64,000 nt of DNA. It comes from Muricea muricata. Lineage: Eukaryota > Cnidaria > Anthozoa > Malacalcyonacea > Plexauridae. Numbering within the stretch: the first letter of the stretch is position 1; each line of letters opens with the position of its first letter. Shown here one piece after another: positions 51,129 to 63,886 of the stretch. The position numbers were made by a program, and so were the translations under genes. Below the pieces are notes generated by a model. The model was not told the DNA's origin. It was given only the letters and a program-made list of their open reading frames with translations, and did not search any database. The stretch is taken from contig OY979717.1 of the NCBI GenBank assembly GCA_963855995.1, positions 42,370,107 to 42,434,106 of the forward strand, in the 5' to 3' direction.

Positions 51129-51193
51129 GTTCGCGACCATACCGTCTGGAAAATACAGGTTCTCCTCCGATCACCGCAGTTAAACTAGACTGG
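51129..51193 (+). pseudogene. Truncated 5S pseudogene (nt 1-65 only)
   Basis: The copy runs normally to nt 65 (ACTGG) and then jumps to ACTCTG and the T6 run of the spacer, a net loss of 51 bp that shortens the unit to 148 bp. The intermediate element, box C and the 3' strands of helices I, IV and V are gone. It cannot make a 5S rRNA. It also has GTTCGCGACC and CTCCTCCGATC. Confidence 0.9.
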
Positions 51194-52269
51194 ACTCTGT
51201 TTTTTCCTGGGTCATCGTTCTATTCTTCTATGAAATATCGAATTCATACAGAAGCATATTCTTGTGAAGCACAGATGTTCACGACCATACCGTCTGGAAA
51301 ATACCGGTTCTCGTCCGACCACCTCAGTTAATCTAGACTGGACGGAGTTAGTACTAGGATGGGAGACCGCCTAGGAATACTTCGTGTCGTGAGCTCTGTT
51401 TTTTCCTCTGTCATCGTTCTTATCTTTTGCGAAACATCGAAATGAATAAGAAGCATAATCTTTTAACGCACACATGTTCACGACCATACCGTCTGGAAAA
51501 TACCGGTTCTCGTCCGATCACCGCAGTTAAACTAGACTGGGCGGAGTTAGTACTTGGATGGGAGACCGCCTAAGAATACTTCGTGTCGTGAGTTCTGCTT
51601 TTTTCCCTGTCATTGTTCTATTCTTCTATGAAATATCGAATTCATAGAGAAGCATATTCTTGTAAAACACACATGTTCACGATCATACCCTCTGGAAAAT
51701 ACCGGTTCTCGTCCGATCACCGCAGTTAAACCAGACTGGGCGGTGTTAGTACTTCGATGGGAGACCGCCTAGGAATACTATGGTCGTAAGCTCTGTTTTT
51801 CCCGTGTCATCGTTTTATTCCTCTATGAAATATCGAATTCATAGAGAAGCATGATCTTGTAAAGCACAGATGTTCACGACCATACCGTCTGGAAAATAGC
51901 GGTTCTCGTCCGATCACCGCAGTTAAACTAGACTGGGCGGAGTTAGTACTTGGTGGGCAGACCGCCTAGGAATACTTCGTGTCGTGAGCTCTGTTTTTTC
52001 CCCTGTTATCGTTCTTATCTTTTGCGAAACATCGAAATGAATGAGAAGCATATTCTTTTAACGCACACATGTTCACGACCATACCATCTATAAATTACAG
52101 GTTCTCGTCCGATCACCGCAGTTAAACTAGACTGGGCGGAGTTAGTACTTGGATGGGAGACCGCCTAGGAATACTTCATGTCGTGAGCTCTGTTTTTTCC
52201 CGGGTCATCGTTCTATTCTTCTATGAAATATCGAATTCATACAGAAGCATATTCTTGTGAAGCACAGAT

Positions 52270-55200
52270 GTTCACGACCATACCGTCTGGAAAATACCGG
52301 TTCTCGTCCGACCACCTCAGTTAATCTAGACTGGACGGAGTTAGTACTAGGATGGGAGACCGCCTAGGAATACTTCGTGTCGTGAGCTCTGTTTTTTCCT
52401 CTGTCATCGTTCTTATCTTTTGCGAAACATCGAAATGAATAAGAAGCATAATCTTTTAACGCACACATGTTCACGACCATACCGTCTTGAAAATACCGGT
52501 TCTCGTCCGATCACCGCAGTTAAACTAGACTGGGCGGAGTTAGTACTTGGATGGGAGACCGCGTAAGAATACTTCGTGTCGTGAATTCTGCTTTTTCCCC
52601 TGTCATTGTTCTATTCTTCTATGAAATATCGAATTCATAGAGAAGCATATTCTTGTAAAACACACATGTTCACGATCATACCGTCTGGAAAATACCGGTT
52701 CTCGTCCGATCACCGAAGTTAAACCAGACTGGGCGGTGTTAGTATTTCGATGGGAGACCGCCTAGGAATACTATGGTCGTAAGCTCTGTTTTTCCCGTGT
52801 CATCGTTCTATTCTTCTATGAAATATCGAATTCATAGAGAAGCATGATCTTGTAAAGCACAGATGTTCACGACCATACCGGCTGGAAAATACCGGTTCTC
52901 GTCCGATCACCGCAGTTAAACTAGACTGGGCGGAGTTAGTACTTGGTGGGCAGACCGCCTAGGAATACTTCGTGTCGTGAGCTCTGTTTTTTCCCCTGTC
53001 ATCGTTCTTATCTTTTGCGAAACATCGAAATGAATGAGAAGCATATTCTTTTAACGCACACATGTTCACGACCATACCATCTATAAATTACAGGTTCTCG
53101 TCCGATCACCGCAGTTAAACTAGACTGGGCGGAGTTAGTACTTGGATGGGAGACCGCCTAGGAATACTTCATGTCGTGAGCTCTGTTTTCTCCCGGGTCA
53201 TCGTTCTATTCTTCTATGAAATATCGAATTCATACAGAAGCATGATCTTGTAAAGCACAGATGTTCACGACCATACCGTCTGGAAAATACCGGTTCTCGT
53301 CCGATCACCGCAGTTAAACTAGACTGGGTGGAGTTAGTACTTGGATGGGACACCGCCTAGGAATACTTCGTGTCGTGAGCTCTGTTTTTTCCCCTGTCAT
53401 CGTTCTTATCTTTTGCGAAACATCGAAATGAATGACAAGCATATTCTTTTAACGCACACATGTTCACGACCATACCATCTATAAATTACCAGTTCTTGTC
53501 CGATCACCGCAGTTAAACTAGACTGGGCGTAGTTAGTACTTGGATGGGAGACCGCCTAGGAATACTTCGTGTCGTGAGCTCTGTTTTTTCCCGGGTCATC
53601 GTTCTATTCTTCCATGAAATATCGAATTCATACAGAAGCATATTCTTGTGAAGCACAGATGTTAACGACCATACCGTCTGGAAAATACCGGTTCTCGTCC
53701 GACCACCGCAGCTAAACTAGACTAGACGGAGTTAGTACTAGGACGGGAGACCGCCTAAGAATACTTCTTTTCGTGAGCTCTGTTTTTTCCCCTGTCATCG
53801 TTCTTATCTTTTGCGAAACATCGAAATGAATGAGAAGCATATTCTTTTAACGCACCCATGTTCACGACCATACCGTCTGCAAAATACCGGTTCTCGTCCG
53901 ATCACCGCAGTTAAACTAGACTGGGCGGAGTTAGTACTTGGATGGGAGACCGCCTAGGAATACTTCGTGTCGTGAGCTCTGTTTTTTCCCGGGTCATCGT
54001 TCTATTCTTCTATGAAATATCGAATTCATACAGAAGCATATTCTTGTGAAGCACAGATAATCAAGACCATACCGTCTGGAATATACCGGTTCTCGTCCGA
54101 CCACCGCAGCTAAACTAGACTAGACGGAGTTAGTACTAGCACGGGAGACCGCCTAGGAATACTTCGTGTCGTGAGCTCTGTTTTTTCCCCTGTCATCGTT
54201 CTTATCTTTTGCGAAACATCGAAATGAATCAGAAGCATATTCTTTTAACGCACCCATGTTCACGACCATACCGTCTGCAAAATACCGGTTCTCGTCCGAT
54301 CACCGCAGTTAAACCAGACTGGGCGGAGTTAGTACTTCGATGGGAGACCGCCTAGGAATACTTGGTGTCGTGAGCTCCGTTTTTCCCGTGTCATCGTTCT
54401 ATTCTTCTATGAAATATCGAATTCATAGAGAAGCATGATCTTGTAAAGCACAGATGTTCACGACCATACCGTCTGGAAAATACCGGTTCTCGTCCGATCA
54501 CCGCAGTTAAACTAGACTGGGTGGAGTTAGTACTTGGATAGGAGACCGCCTAGGAATACTTCGTGTCGTGAGCTCTGTTTTTCCCGTGTCATCGTTCTAT
54601 CCTTCTATGAAATATCGAAGTCATAGAGAAGCATGATCTTGTAAAGCACAGATGTTCACGACCATACCGTCTGGAAAATACCGGTTCTCGTCCGATCACC
54701 GCAGTTAAACTAGACTGGGCGGAGTTAGTACTTGAATGGGAGACCGCCTAGGAATACTTCGTGTCGTGAGCTCTGTTTTTTCCCCTGTCATCGTTCTTAT
54801 CTTTTGCGAAACATCGAAATGAATGAGAAGCATATTCTTTTAACGCACACATGTTCACGACCATACCGTCTTGAAAATACCGGTTCTCGTCCGATCAACG
54901 GAGTTCAACTAGACTGGGCGGAGTTAGTACTTTGATGGGAGACCGCCTAGGAATACTTCGTGTCGTGAGCTCTGTTTTTCCCGTGTCATCGTTCTATCCT
55001 TCTATGAAATATCGAATTCATAGAGAAGCATGATGTTGTAAAGCACAGATGATCACGACCATACCGTCTGGAAAATACCGGTTCTCGTCCGATCACCGCA
55101 GTTAAACTAGACTGGGCGTAGTTAGTACTTGAATGGGAGACCGCCTAGGAATACTTCGTGTCGTGAGCTCTTTTTTTCCCGTGTCATCGTTCTATTCTTC

Positions 55201-58200
55201 TATCAAATATCGAATTCATAAAGAAGCATGATCTTGTAAAGTACAGATGTTCACGACCATACCGTCTGGAAAATACCGGTTCTCGTCCGATCACCGCAGT
55301 TAAACTAGACTGGGTGGAGTTAGTACTTGGATGGGAGACCGCCTAGGAATACTTCGTGTCGTGAGCTCTGTTTTTTCCCCTGTCATCGTTCTTATCTTTT
55401 GCGAAACATCGAAATGAATGAGAAGCATATTCTTTTAACGCACACATGTTCACGACCATACCATCTATAGATTACCAGTTCTCGTCCGATCACCGCAGTT
55501 AAACTAGACTGGGCGTAGTTAGTACTTGGATGGGAGACCGCCTAGGAATACTTCGTGTCGTGAGCTCTGTTTTTTCCCGGGTCATCGTTCTATTCTTCCA
55601 TGAAATATCGAATTCATACAGAAGCATATTCTTGTGAAGCACAGATGTTCACGACCATACCGTCTGGAAAATACCGGTTCTCGTCCGACCACCGCAGCTA
55701 AACTAGACTAGACGGAGTTAGTACTAGGACGGGAGACCGCCTAGGAATACTTGTTTTCGTGAGCTCTGTTTTTTCCCCTGTCATCGTTCTTATTTTTTGC
55801 GAAACATCGAAATGAATGAGAAGCATATTCTTTTAACACACACATGTTCACGACCATACCGTCTGGAAAATATCGGTTCTCGTCCGATCACCGCAGTTAA
55901 ACTAGACTGGCGGAGTTAGTACTTGGATGGGAGACCGCCTAGGAATACTTCGTTTCGTGAGCTCTGTTTTTCCCGTGTCATCGTTCTATTCTTCTATGAA
56001 ATATCGAATTCATAGAGAAGCATGATGTTGTAAAGCACAGATGTTCACGACCATACCGTCTGGAAAATACCGGTTCTCGTCCGATCACCGCAGTTAAACT
56101 AGACTGGGCGTAGTTAGTACTTGAATGGGAGACCGCCTAGGAATACTTCGTGTCGTGAGCTCTTTTTTTCCCGTGTCATCGTTCTATTCTTCTATCAAAT
56201 ATCGAATTCATAAAGAAGCATGATCTTGTAAAGTACAGATGTTCACGACCATACCGTCTGGAAAATACCGGTTCTCGTCCGATCACCGCAGTTAAACTAG
56301 ACTGGGTGGAGTTAGTACTTGGATGGGAGACCGCCTAGGAATACTTCGTGTCGTGAGCTCTGTTTTTTCCCCTGTCATCGTTCTTATCTTTTGCGAAACA
56401 TCGAAATGAATGAGAAGCATATTCTTTTAACGCACACATGTTCACGACCATACCATCTATAGATTACCAGTTCTCGTCCGATCACCGCAGTTAAACTAGA
56501 CTGGGCGTAGTTAGTACTTGGATGGGAGACCGCCTAGGAATACTTCGTGTCGTGAGCTCTGTTTTTCCCTTGTCATCGTTCTATTCTTCTATGAAATATC
56601 GAATTCATAGAGAAGCATGATCTTGTAAAACACACACGTTCACGACCATACCGTCTGGAAAATACCGGTTCTCGTCCGATCACCGCAGTTAAACTAGACG
56701 GGGTGGAGTTAGTACTTGGATGGGAGACCGCCTAGGAATACTTCTTGTCGTGAGCTCTGTTTTTTCCCCTGTCATCGTTCTTATCTTTTGCGAAACATCG
56801 AAATGAATGAGAAGCATATTCTTTTAACGCACACATGTCCACGACCATACCGTCTTGAAAATACCGGTTCTCGTCCGATCAACGGAGTTCAACTAGACTG
56901 GGCGGAGTTAGTACTTGGATGGGAGACCGCCTAGGAATACTTCGTGTCGTGAGCTCTGTTTTTCCCGTGTCATCGTTCTATCCTTCTATGAAATATCGAA
57001 TTCATAGAGAAGCATGATGTTGTAAAGCACAGATGTTCACGACCATACCGTCTGGAAAATACCGGTTCTCGTCCGATCACCGCAGTTAAACTAGACTGGG
57101 CGTAGTTAGTACTTGAATGGGAGACCGCCTAGGAATACTTCGTGTCGTGAGCTCTTTTTTTCCCGTGTCATCGTTCTATTCTTCTATCAAATATCGAATT
57201 CATAAAGAAGCATGATCTTGTAAAGTACAGATGTTCACGACCATACCGTCTGGAAAATACCGGTTCTCGTCCGATCACCGCAGTTAAACTAGACTGGGTG
57301 GAGTTAGTACTTGGATGGGAGACCGCCTAGGAATACTTCGTGTCGTGAGCTCTGTTTTTTCCCCTGTCATCGTTCTTATCTTTTGCGAAACATCGAAATG
57401 AATGAGAAGCATATTCTTTTAACGCACACATGTTCACGACCATACCATCTATAGATTACCAGTTCTCGTCCGATCACCGCAGTTAAACTAGACTGGGCGT
57501 AGTTAGTACTTGGATGGGAGACCGCCTAGGAATACTTCGTGTCGTGAGCTCTGTTTTTTCCCGGGTACTCGTTCTATTCTTCCATGAAATATCGAATTCA
57601 TACAGAAGCATATTCTTGTGAAGCACAGATGTTCACGACCATACCGTCTGGAAAATACCGGTTCTCGTCCGACCACCGCAGCTAAACTAGACTAGACGGA
57701 GTTAGTACTAGAACGGGAGACCGCCTAGGAATACTTCTTTTCGTGAGCTCTGTTTTTTCCCCTGTCATCGTTCTTATCTTTTGCGAAACATCGAAATGAA
57801 TGAGAAGCATATTCTTTTAACACACACATGTTCACGACCATACCGTCTGGAAAATACCGGTTCTCGTCCGATCACCGCAGTTAAACTAGACTGGCGGAGT
57901 TAGTACTTGGATGGGAGACCGCCTAGGAATACTTCGTTTCGTGAGCTCTGTTTTTCCCGTGTCATCGTTCTATTCTTCTATGAAATATCGAATTCATAGA
58001 GAAGCATGATCTTGTAAAGCACAGATGTTCACGACCATACCGTCTGGAAAATACCAGTTCTCGTCCGATCACCGCAGTAAAACTAGACTGGGCGGAGTTA
58101 GTACTTTGATGGGAGACCGCCTAGGAATACTTCTTGTCGTGAGCTCTGTTTTTTCCCCTGTCATCGTTCTTATCTTTTGCGAAACATCGAAATGAATGAG

Positions 58201-59218
58201 AAGCATATTCTTTTAACGCACACATGTTCACGACCATACCGTCTTGAAAATACTGGTTCTCGTCCGATCACCGGAGTTCAACTAGACTGGGCGGAGTTAG
58301 TACTTGGATGGGAGACCGCCTACGAATACTTCGTGTCGTGAGTTCTGCTTTTTCCCCTGTCATTGTTCTATTCTTCTATGAAATATAGAATTCATAGAGA
58401 AGCATATTCTTGTAAAACACACATGTTCACGATCATACCGTTTGGAAAATACCGGTTCTCGTCCGATCACCGCAGTTAAATCAGACTGGGCGGAGTTAGT
58501 ACTTCCATGGGAGACAGCCTAGGAATACTTCGTGTCGTGAGCTCTTTTTTTCCCGTGTCATCGTTCTATTCTTCTATCAAATATCGAATTCATAAAGAAG
58601 CATGATCTTGTAAAGCACAGATGTTCACGACCATACCGTCTGGAAAATACCGGTTCTCGTCCGATCACCGCAGTTAAACTAGACTGGGCGGAGTTAGTAC
58701 TTCGATGGGAGACCGCCTAGGAATACTTCGTGTCGTGAGCTCTGTTTTTCCCTTGTCATCGTTCTATTCTTCTATGAAATATCGAATTCATAGAGAAGCA
58801 TGATCTTGTAAAGCTCAGATGTTCACGACCATACCGTCAGGAAAATACCGGTTCTCGTCCGATCATCGCAGTTAAACTAGACTGGGCGGAGTTAGTACTT
58901 GAATGGGAGACCGCCTAGGAATACTTCGTGTCGTGAGCTCTGTTTTTTCCCCTGTCATCGTTCTTATCTTTTGCAAAACATCGAAATGAATGAGAAGCAT
59001 ATTTTTTTAACGCACACATGTTCACGACCATACCGTCTGGAAAATACAGGTTCTCGTCCGATCACCGCAGTTAAACTAGACTGGGCGGAGTTAGTACTTC
59101 GATGGGAAACCGCCTAGGAATACTTCGTGTCGTGAGCTCTGTTTTTTCCCGGGTCATCGTTCTATTCTTCTATGAAATATCGAATTCATACAGAAGCATA
59201 TTCTTGTGAAGCACAGAT
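52270..59218 (+). rRNA. 5S rRNA gene block 11 (35 copies)
   Basis: 5S starts: 52270, 52469, 52668, 52865, 53064, 53263, 53462, 53661, 53860, 54059, 54258, 54456, 54654, 54853, 55051, 55249, 55448, 55647, 55846, 56043, 56241, 56440, 56638, 56837, 57035, 57233, 57432, 57631, 57830, 58027, 58226, 58425, 58623, 58821, 59020. The three-gene run 55051-55448 is repeated at 56043 and 57035 (992-bp steps), always with the same TATCAAATATCG spacer and AAGTACAGAT upstream of the middle gene. The genes at 55846 and 57830 lack one G of GACTGGGCGG. The run 58226-58821 parallels 48746-49341 at an offset of 9480 bp. Confidence 0.95.
55051..57630 (+). repeat. Threefold 992-bp cassette
   Basis: Gene triplets at 55051/55249/55448, 56043/56241/56440 and 57035/57233/57432 share the GATGTTGTAA and TATCAAATATCG spacers, the T7 terminator and ATCTATAGATTA, a subform found only here. 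The units between triplets differ: 55647 and 57631 are GACTAGACGG genes and 56638 is a consensus-type one. Confidence 0.78.
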
Positions 59219-59813
59219 GTTCACGACCATACCGTCTGGAAAATACCGGTTCTCGTCCGACCACCTCAGTTAAACTAGACTGGACGGAGTTAGTACTAGG
59301 ATGGGAGACCGCCTAGGAATACTTCGTGTCGTGAGCTTTGTTTTTTCCTCTGTCATCGTTCTTATCTTTTGCGAAACATCGAAATGAATGAGAAGCATAT
59401 TCTTTTAACGCACACATGTTCACGACCATACCGTCTGGAAAATACCGGTTCTCGTCCGATCACCGCAGTTAAACTAGACTGGGCGGAGTTAGTACTTGGA
59501 TGGGAGACCGCCTAAGAATACTTCGTGTCGTGAATTCTGCTTTTTCCCCTGTCATTGTTCTATTCTTCTATGAAATATCGAATTCATAGAGAAGCATATT
59601 CTTGTAAAACACACATGTTCACGATCATACCGTCTGGAAAATACCGGTTCTCGTCCGATCACCGCAGTTAAACCAGACTGGTCGGTGTTAGTACTTCGAT
59701 GGGAGACCGCCTAGGAATACTATGGTCGTAAGCTCTGTTTTTCCCGTGACATCGTTCTATTCTTCTATGAAATATCGAATTCATACAGAAGCATGATCTT
59801 GTAAAGCACAGAT

Positions 59814-59932
59814 GTTCACGACCATACCGTCTATAAATTAATGGTTCTCGTCCGATCACCGCAGTTAAACTAGACTGGGCGGAGTTAGTACTTGGATGGG
59901 AGACCGCCTAGGAATACTTCTTGTCGTGAGCT
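59814..59932 (+). rRNA. Chimeric 5S copy at a one-unit deletion junction
   Basis: The left part, with its spacer AAAGCACAGAT and GTTCACGACCATACCGTCT, matches the copy at 49737. From ATAAATTAATGG on it matches the next copy, 49936, including the end CTTCTTGTCGTG and the CTCCG spacer start. Copies left of it parallel the 49.5-kb region at an offset of 10077 and copies right of it at 9878, a difference of 199 bp or exactly one unit. This is a within-gene deletion crossover. Confidence 0.82.
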
Positions 59933-60012
59933 CCGTTTTTTCCCGGGTCATCGTTCTATTCTTCTATGAAATATCGAATTCATACAGAAGCATGATCTTG
60001 TAAAGCACAGAT

Positions 60013-62000
60013 GTTCACGACCATACCGTCTGGAAAATACCGGTTCTCGTCCGATCACCGCAGTTAAACTAGACTGGGTGGAGTTAGTACTTGGATGGGA
60101 GACCGCCTAGGAATACTTCGTGTCGTGAGCTCTGTTTTTTCCCCTGTCATCGTTCTTATCTTTTGCGAAACATCGAAATGAATGAGAAGCATATTCTTTT
60201 AACGCACACATGTTCACGACCATACCATCTATAAATTACCAGTTCTCGTCCGATCACCGCAGTTAAACTAGACTGGGCGTAGTTAGTACTTGGATGGGAG
60301 ACCGCCTAGGAATACTTCGTGTCGTGAGCTCTGTTTTTTCCCGGGTCATCGTTCTATTCTTCCATGAAATATCGAATTCATACAGAAGCATATTCTTGTG
60401 AAGCACAGATGTTGACGACCATACCGTCTGGAATATACCGGTTCTCGTCCGACCACCGCAGCTAAACTAGACTAGACGGAGTTAGTACTAGGACGGGAGA
60501 CCGCCTAGGAATACTTCTTTTCGTGAGCTCTGTTTTTTCCCCTGTCATCCTTCTTATCTTTTGCGAAACATCGAAATGAATGAGAAGCATATTCTTTTAA
60601 CGCACCCATGTTCACGACCATACCGTCTGCAAAATACCGGTTCTCGTCCGATCACCGCAGTTAAACTAGACTGGGCGGAGTTAGTACTTGCATGGGAGAC
60701 CGCCTAGGAATACTTCGTGTCGTGAGCTCTGTTTTTCCCGTGTCATTGTTCTATTCTTCTATGAAATATCGAATTCATATAGAAGCATGATCTTGTAAAG
60801 CACAGATGTTCACGACCATACCGTCTGGAAAATACCGGTTCTCGTCCGATCAGCGCAGTTAAACTAGACTGGGCGGAGTTAGTACTTGGATGGGAGACCG
60901 CCTAGGAATACTTCTTGTCGTGAGCTCCGTTTTTTCCCGGGTCATCGTTCTATTCTTCTATGAAATATCGAATTCATACAGAAGCATGATCTTGTAAAGC
61001 ACAGATGTTCACGACCATACCGTCTGGAAAATACCGGTTCTCGTCCGATCACCGCAGTTAAACTAGACTGGGTGGAGTTAGTACTTGGATGGGAGACCGC
61101 CTAGGAATACTTCGTGTCGTGAGCTCTGTTTTTTCCCCTGTCATCGTTCTTATCTTTTGCGAAACATCGAAATGAATGAGAAGCATATTCTTTTAACGCA
61201 CACATGTTCACGACCATACCATCTATAAATTACCAGTTCTCGTCCGATCACCGCAGTTAAACTAGACTGGGCGTAGTTAGTACTTGGATGGGAGACCGCC
61301 TAGGAATACTTCGTGTCGTGAGCTCTGTTTTTTCCCGGGTCATCGTTCTATTCTTCCATGAAATATCGAATTCATACAGAAGCATATTCTTGTGAAGCAC
61401 AGATGTTGACGACCATACCGTCTGGAATATACCGGTTCTCGTCCGACCACCGCAGCTAAACTAGACTAGACGGAGTTAGTACTAGGACGGGAGACCGCCT
61501 AGGAATACTTCTTTTCGTGAGCTCTGTTTTTTCCCCTGTCATCCTTCTTATCTTTTGCGAAACATCGAAATGAATCAGAAGCATATTCTTTTAACGCACC
61601 CATGTTCACGACCATACCGTCTGCAAAATACCGGTTCTCGTCCGATCACCGCAGTTAAACTAGACTGGGCGGAGTTAGTACTTGCATGGGAGACCGCCTA
61701 GGAATACTTCGTGTCGTGAGCTCTGTTTTTCCCGTGTCATTGTTCTATTCTTCTATGAAATATCGAATTCATATAGAAGCATGATCTTGTAAAGCACAGA
61801 TGTTCACGACCATACCGTCTGGAAAATACCGGTTCTCGTCCGATCAGCGCAGTTAAACTAGACTGGGCGGAGTTAGTACTTGAATGGGAGACCGCCTAGG
61901 AATACTTCGTGTCGTGAGCTCTGTTTTTTCCCCTGTCATCGTTCTTATCTTTTGCAAAAAATCGAAATGAATGAGAAGCATATTTTTTTAACGCACACAT
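60013..62000 (+). repeat. Tandem duplication, 994 bp (5 units)
   Basis: Genes at 60013, 60212, 60411, 60610 and 60808 correspond to 61007, 61206, 61405, 61604 and 61802. Only small differences were seen, such as GAATGAG versus GAATCAG in the spacer before the fourth gene. The joint is the chimeric gene at 60808. Confidence 0.8.
60808..60926 (+). rRNA. Chimeric 5S copy at a 994-bp duplication junction
   Basis: Its 5' part, with GATCAGCGCAG and the TTCATATAG spacer, matches the copy at 61802. Its 3' part (TTGGATGGG, CTTCTTGTCGTG, CTCCG) matches the copy at 59814, as does the spacer that follows. The five units before it (60013 on) are repeated after it at an offset of 994 bp. Confidence 0.8.
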
Positions 62001-62065
62001 GTTCGCGACCATACCGTCTGGAAAATACAGGTTCTCCTCCGATCACCGCAGTTAAACTAGACTGG
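62001..62065 (+). pseudogene. Truncated 5S pseudogene, second copy
   Basis: It has the same deletion joint as the copy at 51129 and the same GTTCGCGACC and CTCCTCCGATC variants, and lies 10872 bp downstream of it. It is therefore a copy by duplication, not an independent deletion. The unit is 148 bp. Confidence 0.9.
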
Positions 62066-63340
62066 ACTCTGTTTTTTCCCGGGTCATCGTTCTATTCTTC
62101 TATGAAATATCGAATTCATACAGAAGCATATTCTTGTGAAGCACAGATGTTCACGACCATACCGTCTGGAAAATACCGGTTCTCGTCCGACCACCTCAGT
62201 TAATCTAGACTGGACGGAGTTAGTACTAGGATGTGAGACCGCCTAGGAATACTTCGTGTCGTGAGCTCTGTTTTTTCCTCTGTCATCGTTCTTATCTTTT
62301 GCGAAACATCGAAATGAATAAGAAGCATAATCTTTTAACGCACACATGTTCACGACCATACCGTCTGGAAAATACCGGTTCTCGTCCGATCACCGCAGTT
62401 AAAGTAGACTGGGCGGAGTTAGTACTTGGATGGGAGACCGCCTAAGAATACTTCGTGTCGTGAGTTCTGCTTTTTCCCCTGTCATTGTTCTATTCTTCTA
62501 TGAAATATCGAATTCATAGAGAAGCATATTCTTGTAAAACACACATGTTCACGATCATACCGTCTGGAAAATACCGGTTCTCCTCCGATCACCGCAGTTA
62601 AACCAGACCGGGCGGTGTTAGTACTTCGATGGGAGACCGCCTAGGAATACTATGGTCGTAAGCTCTGTTTTTCCCGTGTCATCGTTCTATTCCTCTATGA
62701 AATATCGAATTCATAGAGAAGCACGATCTTGTAAAGCACAGATGTTCACGACCATACCGTCTGGAAAATACCGGTTCTCGTCCGATCACCGCAGTTAAAC
62801 TAGACTTGGCGGAGTTAGTACTTGGTGGGCAGACCGCCTAGGAATACTTCGTGTCGTGAGCTCTGTTTTTTCCCCTGTCATCGTTCTTATCTTTTGCGAA
62901 ACATCGAAATGAATGAGAAGCATATTCTTTTAACGCACACATGTTCACGACCATACCATCTATAAATTACAGGTTCTCGTCCGATCACCGCAGTTAAACT
63001 AGACTGGGCGGAGTTAGTACTTGGATGGGAGACCGCCTAGGAATACTTCATGTCGTGAGCTCTGTTTTTTCCCGGGTCATCGTTCTATTCTTCTATGAAA
63101 TATCGAATTCATACAGAAGCATGATCTTGTAAAGCACAGATGTTCACGACCATACCGTCTGGAAAATACCGGTTCTCGTCCGATCAGCGCAGTTAAACTA
63201 GACTGGGCGGAGTTAGTACTTGAATGGGAGACCGCCTAGCAATACTTCGTGTCGTGAGCTCTGTTTTTTCCCCTGTCATCGTTCTTATCTTTTGCAAAAA
63301 ATCGAAATGAATGAGAAGCATATTTTTTTAACGCACACAT

Positions 63341-63405
63341 GTTCGCGACCATACCGTCTGGAAAATACAGGTTCTCCTCCGATCACCGCAGTTAAACTAG
63401 ACTGG
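63341..63405 (+). pseudogene. Truncated 5S pseudogene, third copy
   Basis: It is identical in layout to the copy at 62001, 1340 bp further on, and shares the upstream spacer variant GCAAAAAATCG with it. It arose by the 1340-bp tandem duplication at the right end of the window. Confidence 0.9.
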
Positions 63406-63886
63406 ACTCTGTTTTTTCCCGGGTCATCGTTCTATTCTTCTATGAAATATCGAATTCATACAGAAGCATATTCTTGTGAAGCACAGATGTTCACGACCAT
63501 ACCGTCTGGAAAATACCGGTTCTCGTCCGACCACCTCAGTTAATCTAGACTGGACGGAGTTAGTACTAGGATGGGAGACCGCCTAGGAATACTTCGTGTC
63601 GTGAGCTCTGTTTTTTCCTCTGTCATCGTTCTTATCTTTTGCGAAACATCGAAATGAATAAGAAGCATAATCTTTTAACGCACACATGTTCACGACCATA
63701 CCGTCTGGAAAATACCGGTTCTCGTCCGATCACCGCAGTTAAACTAGACTGGGCGGAGTTAGTACTTGGATGGGAGACCGCCTAAGAATACTTCGTGTCG
63801 TGAGTTCTGCTTTTTCCCCTGTCATTGTTCTATTCTTCTATGAAATATCGAATTCATAGAGAAGCATATTCTTGTAAAACACACAT

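Larger units (their letters stand above)
44970..52269 (+). rRNA. 5S rRNA gene block 10 (37 copies, one truncated)
   Basis: 5S starts: 44970, 45169, 45368, 45565, 45764, 45963, 46162, 46361, 46560, 46759, 46958, 47156, 47354, 47553, 47751, 47949, 48148, 48350, 48548, 48746, 48945, 49143, 49341, 49540, 49737, 49936, 50135, 50334, 50533, 50732, 50930, 51129 (truncated), 51277, 51476, 51675, 51872, 52071. The gene at 48148 has a 3-bp insertion and is 122 nt. The gene at 48548 lacks one T near its 3' end (CTTGCGTGAG). The stretch 44970-48147 is a paralogue of 52270-55447 at an offset of 7300 bp. Confidence 0.95.
44970..55447 (+). repeat. Displaced duplication, offset 7300 bp (about 16 units)
   Basis: The sixteen gene starts from 44970 to 47949 are matched one to one by 52270 to 55249, all 7300 bp apart. 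Subtypes agree in order. Single differences exist, for example GGCGAAG at the second gene of the first copy only. A shorter related stretch starts at 41594 (offset 3376). Confidence 0.75.
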
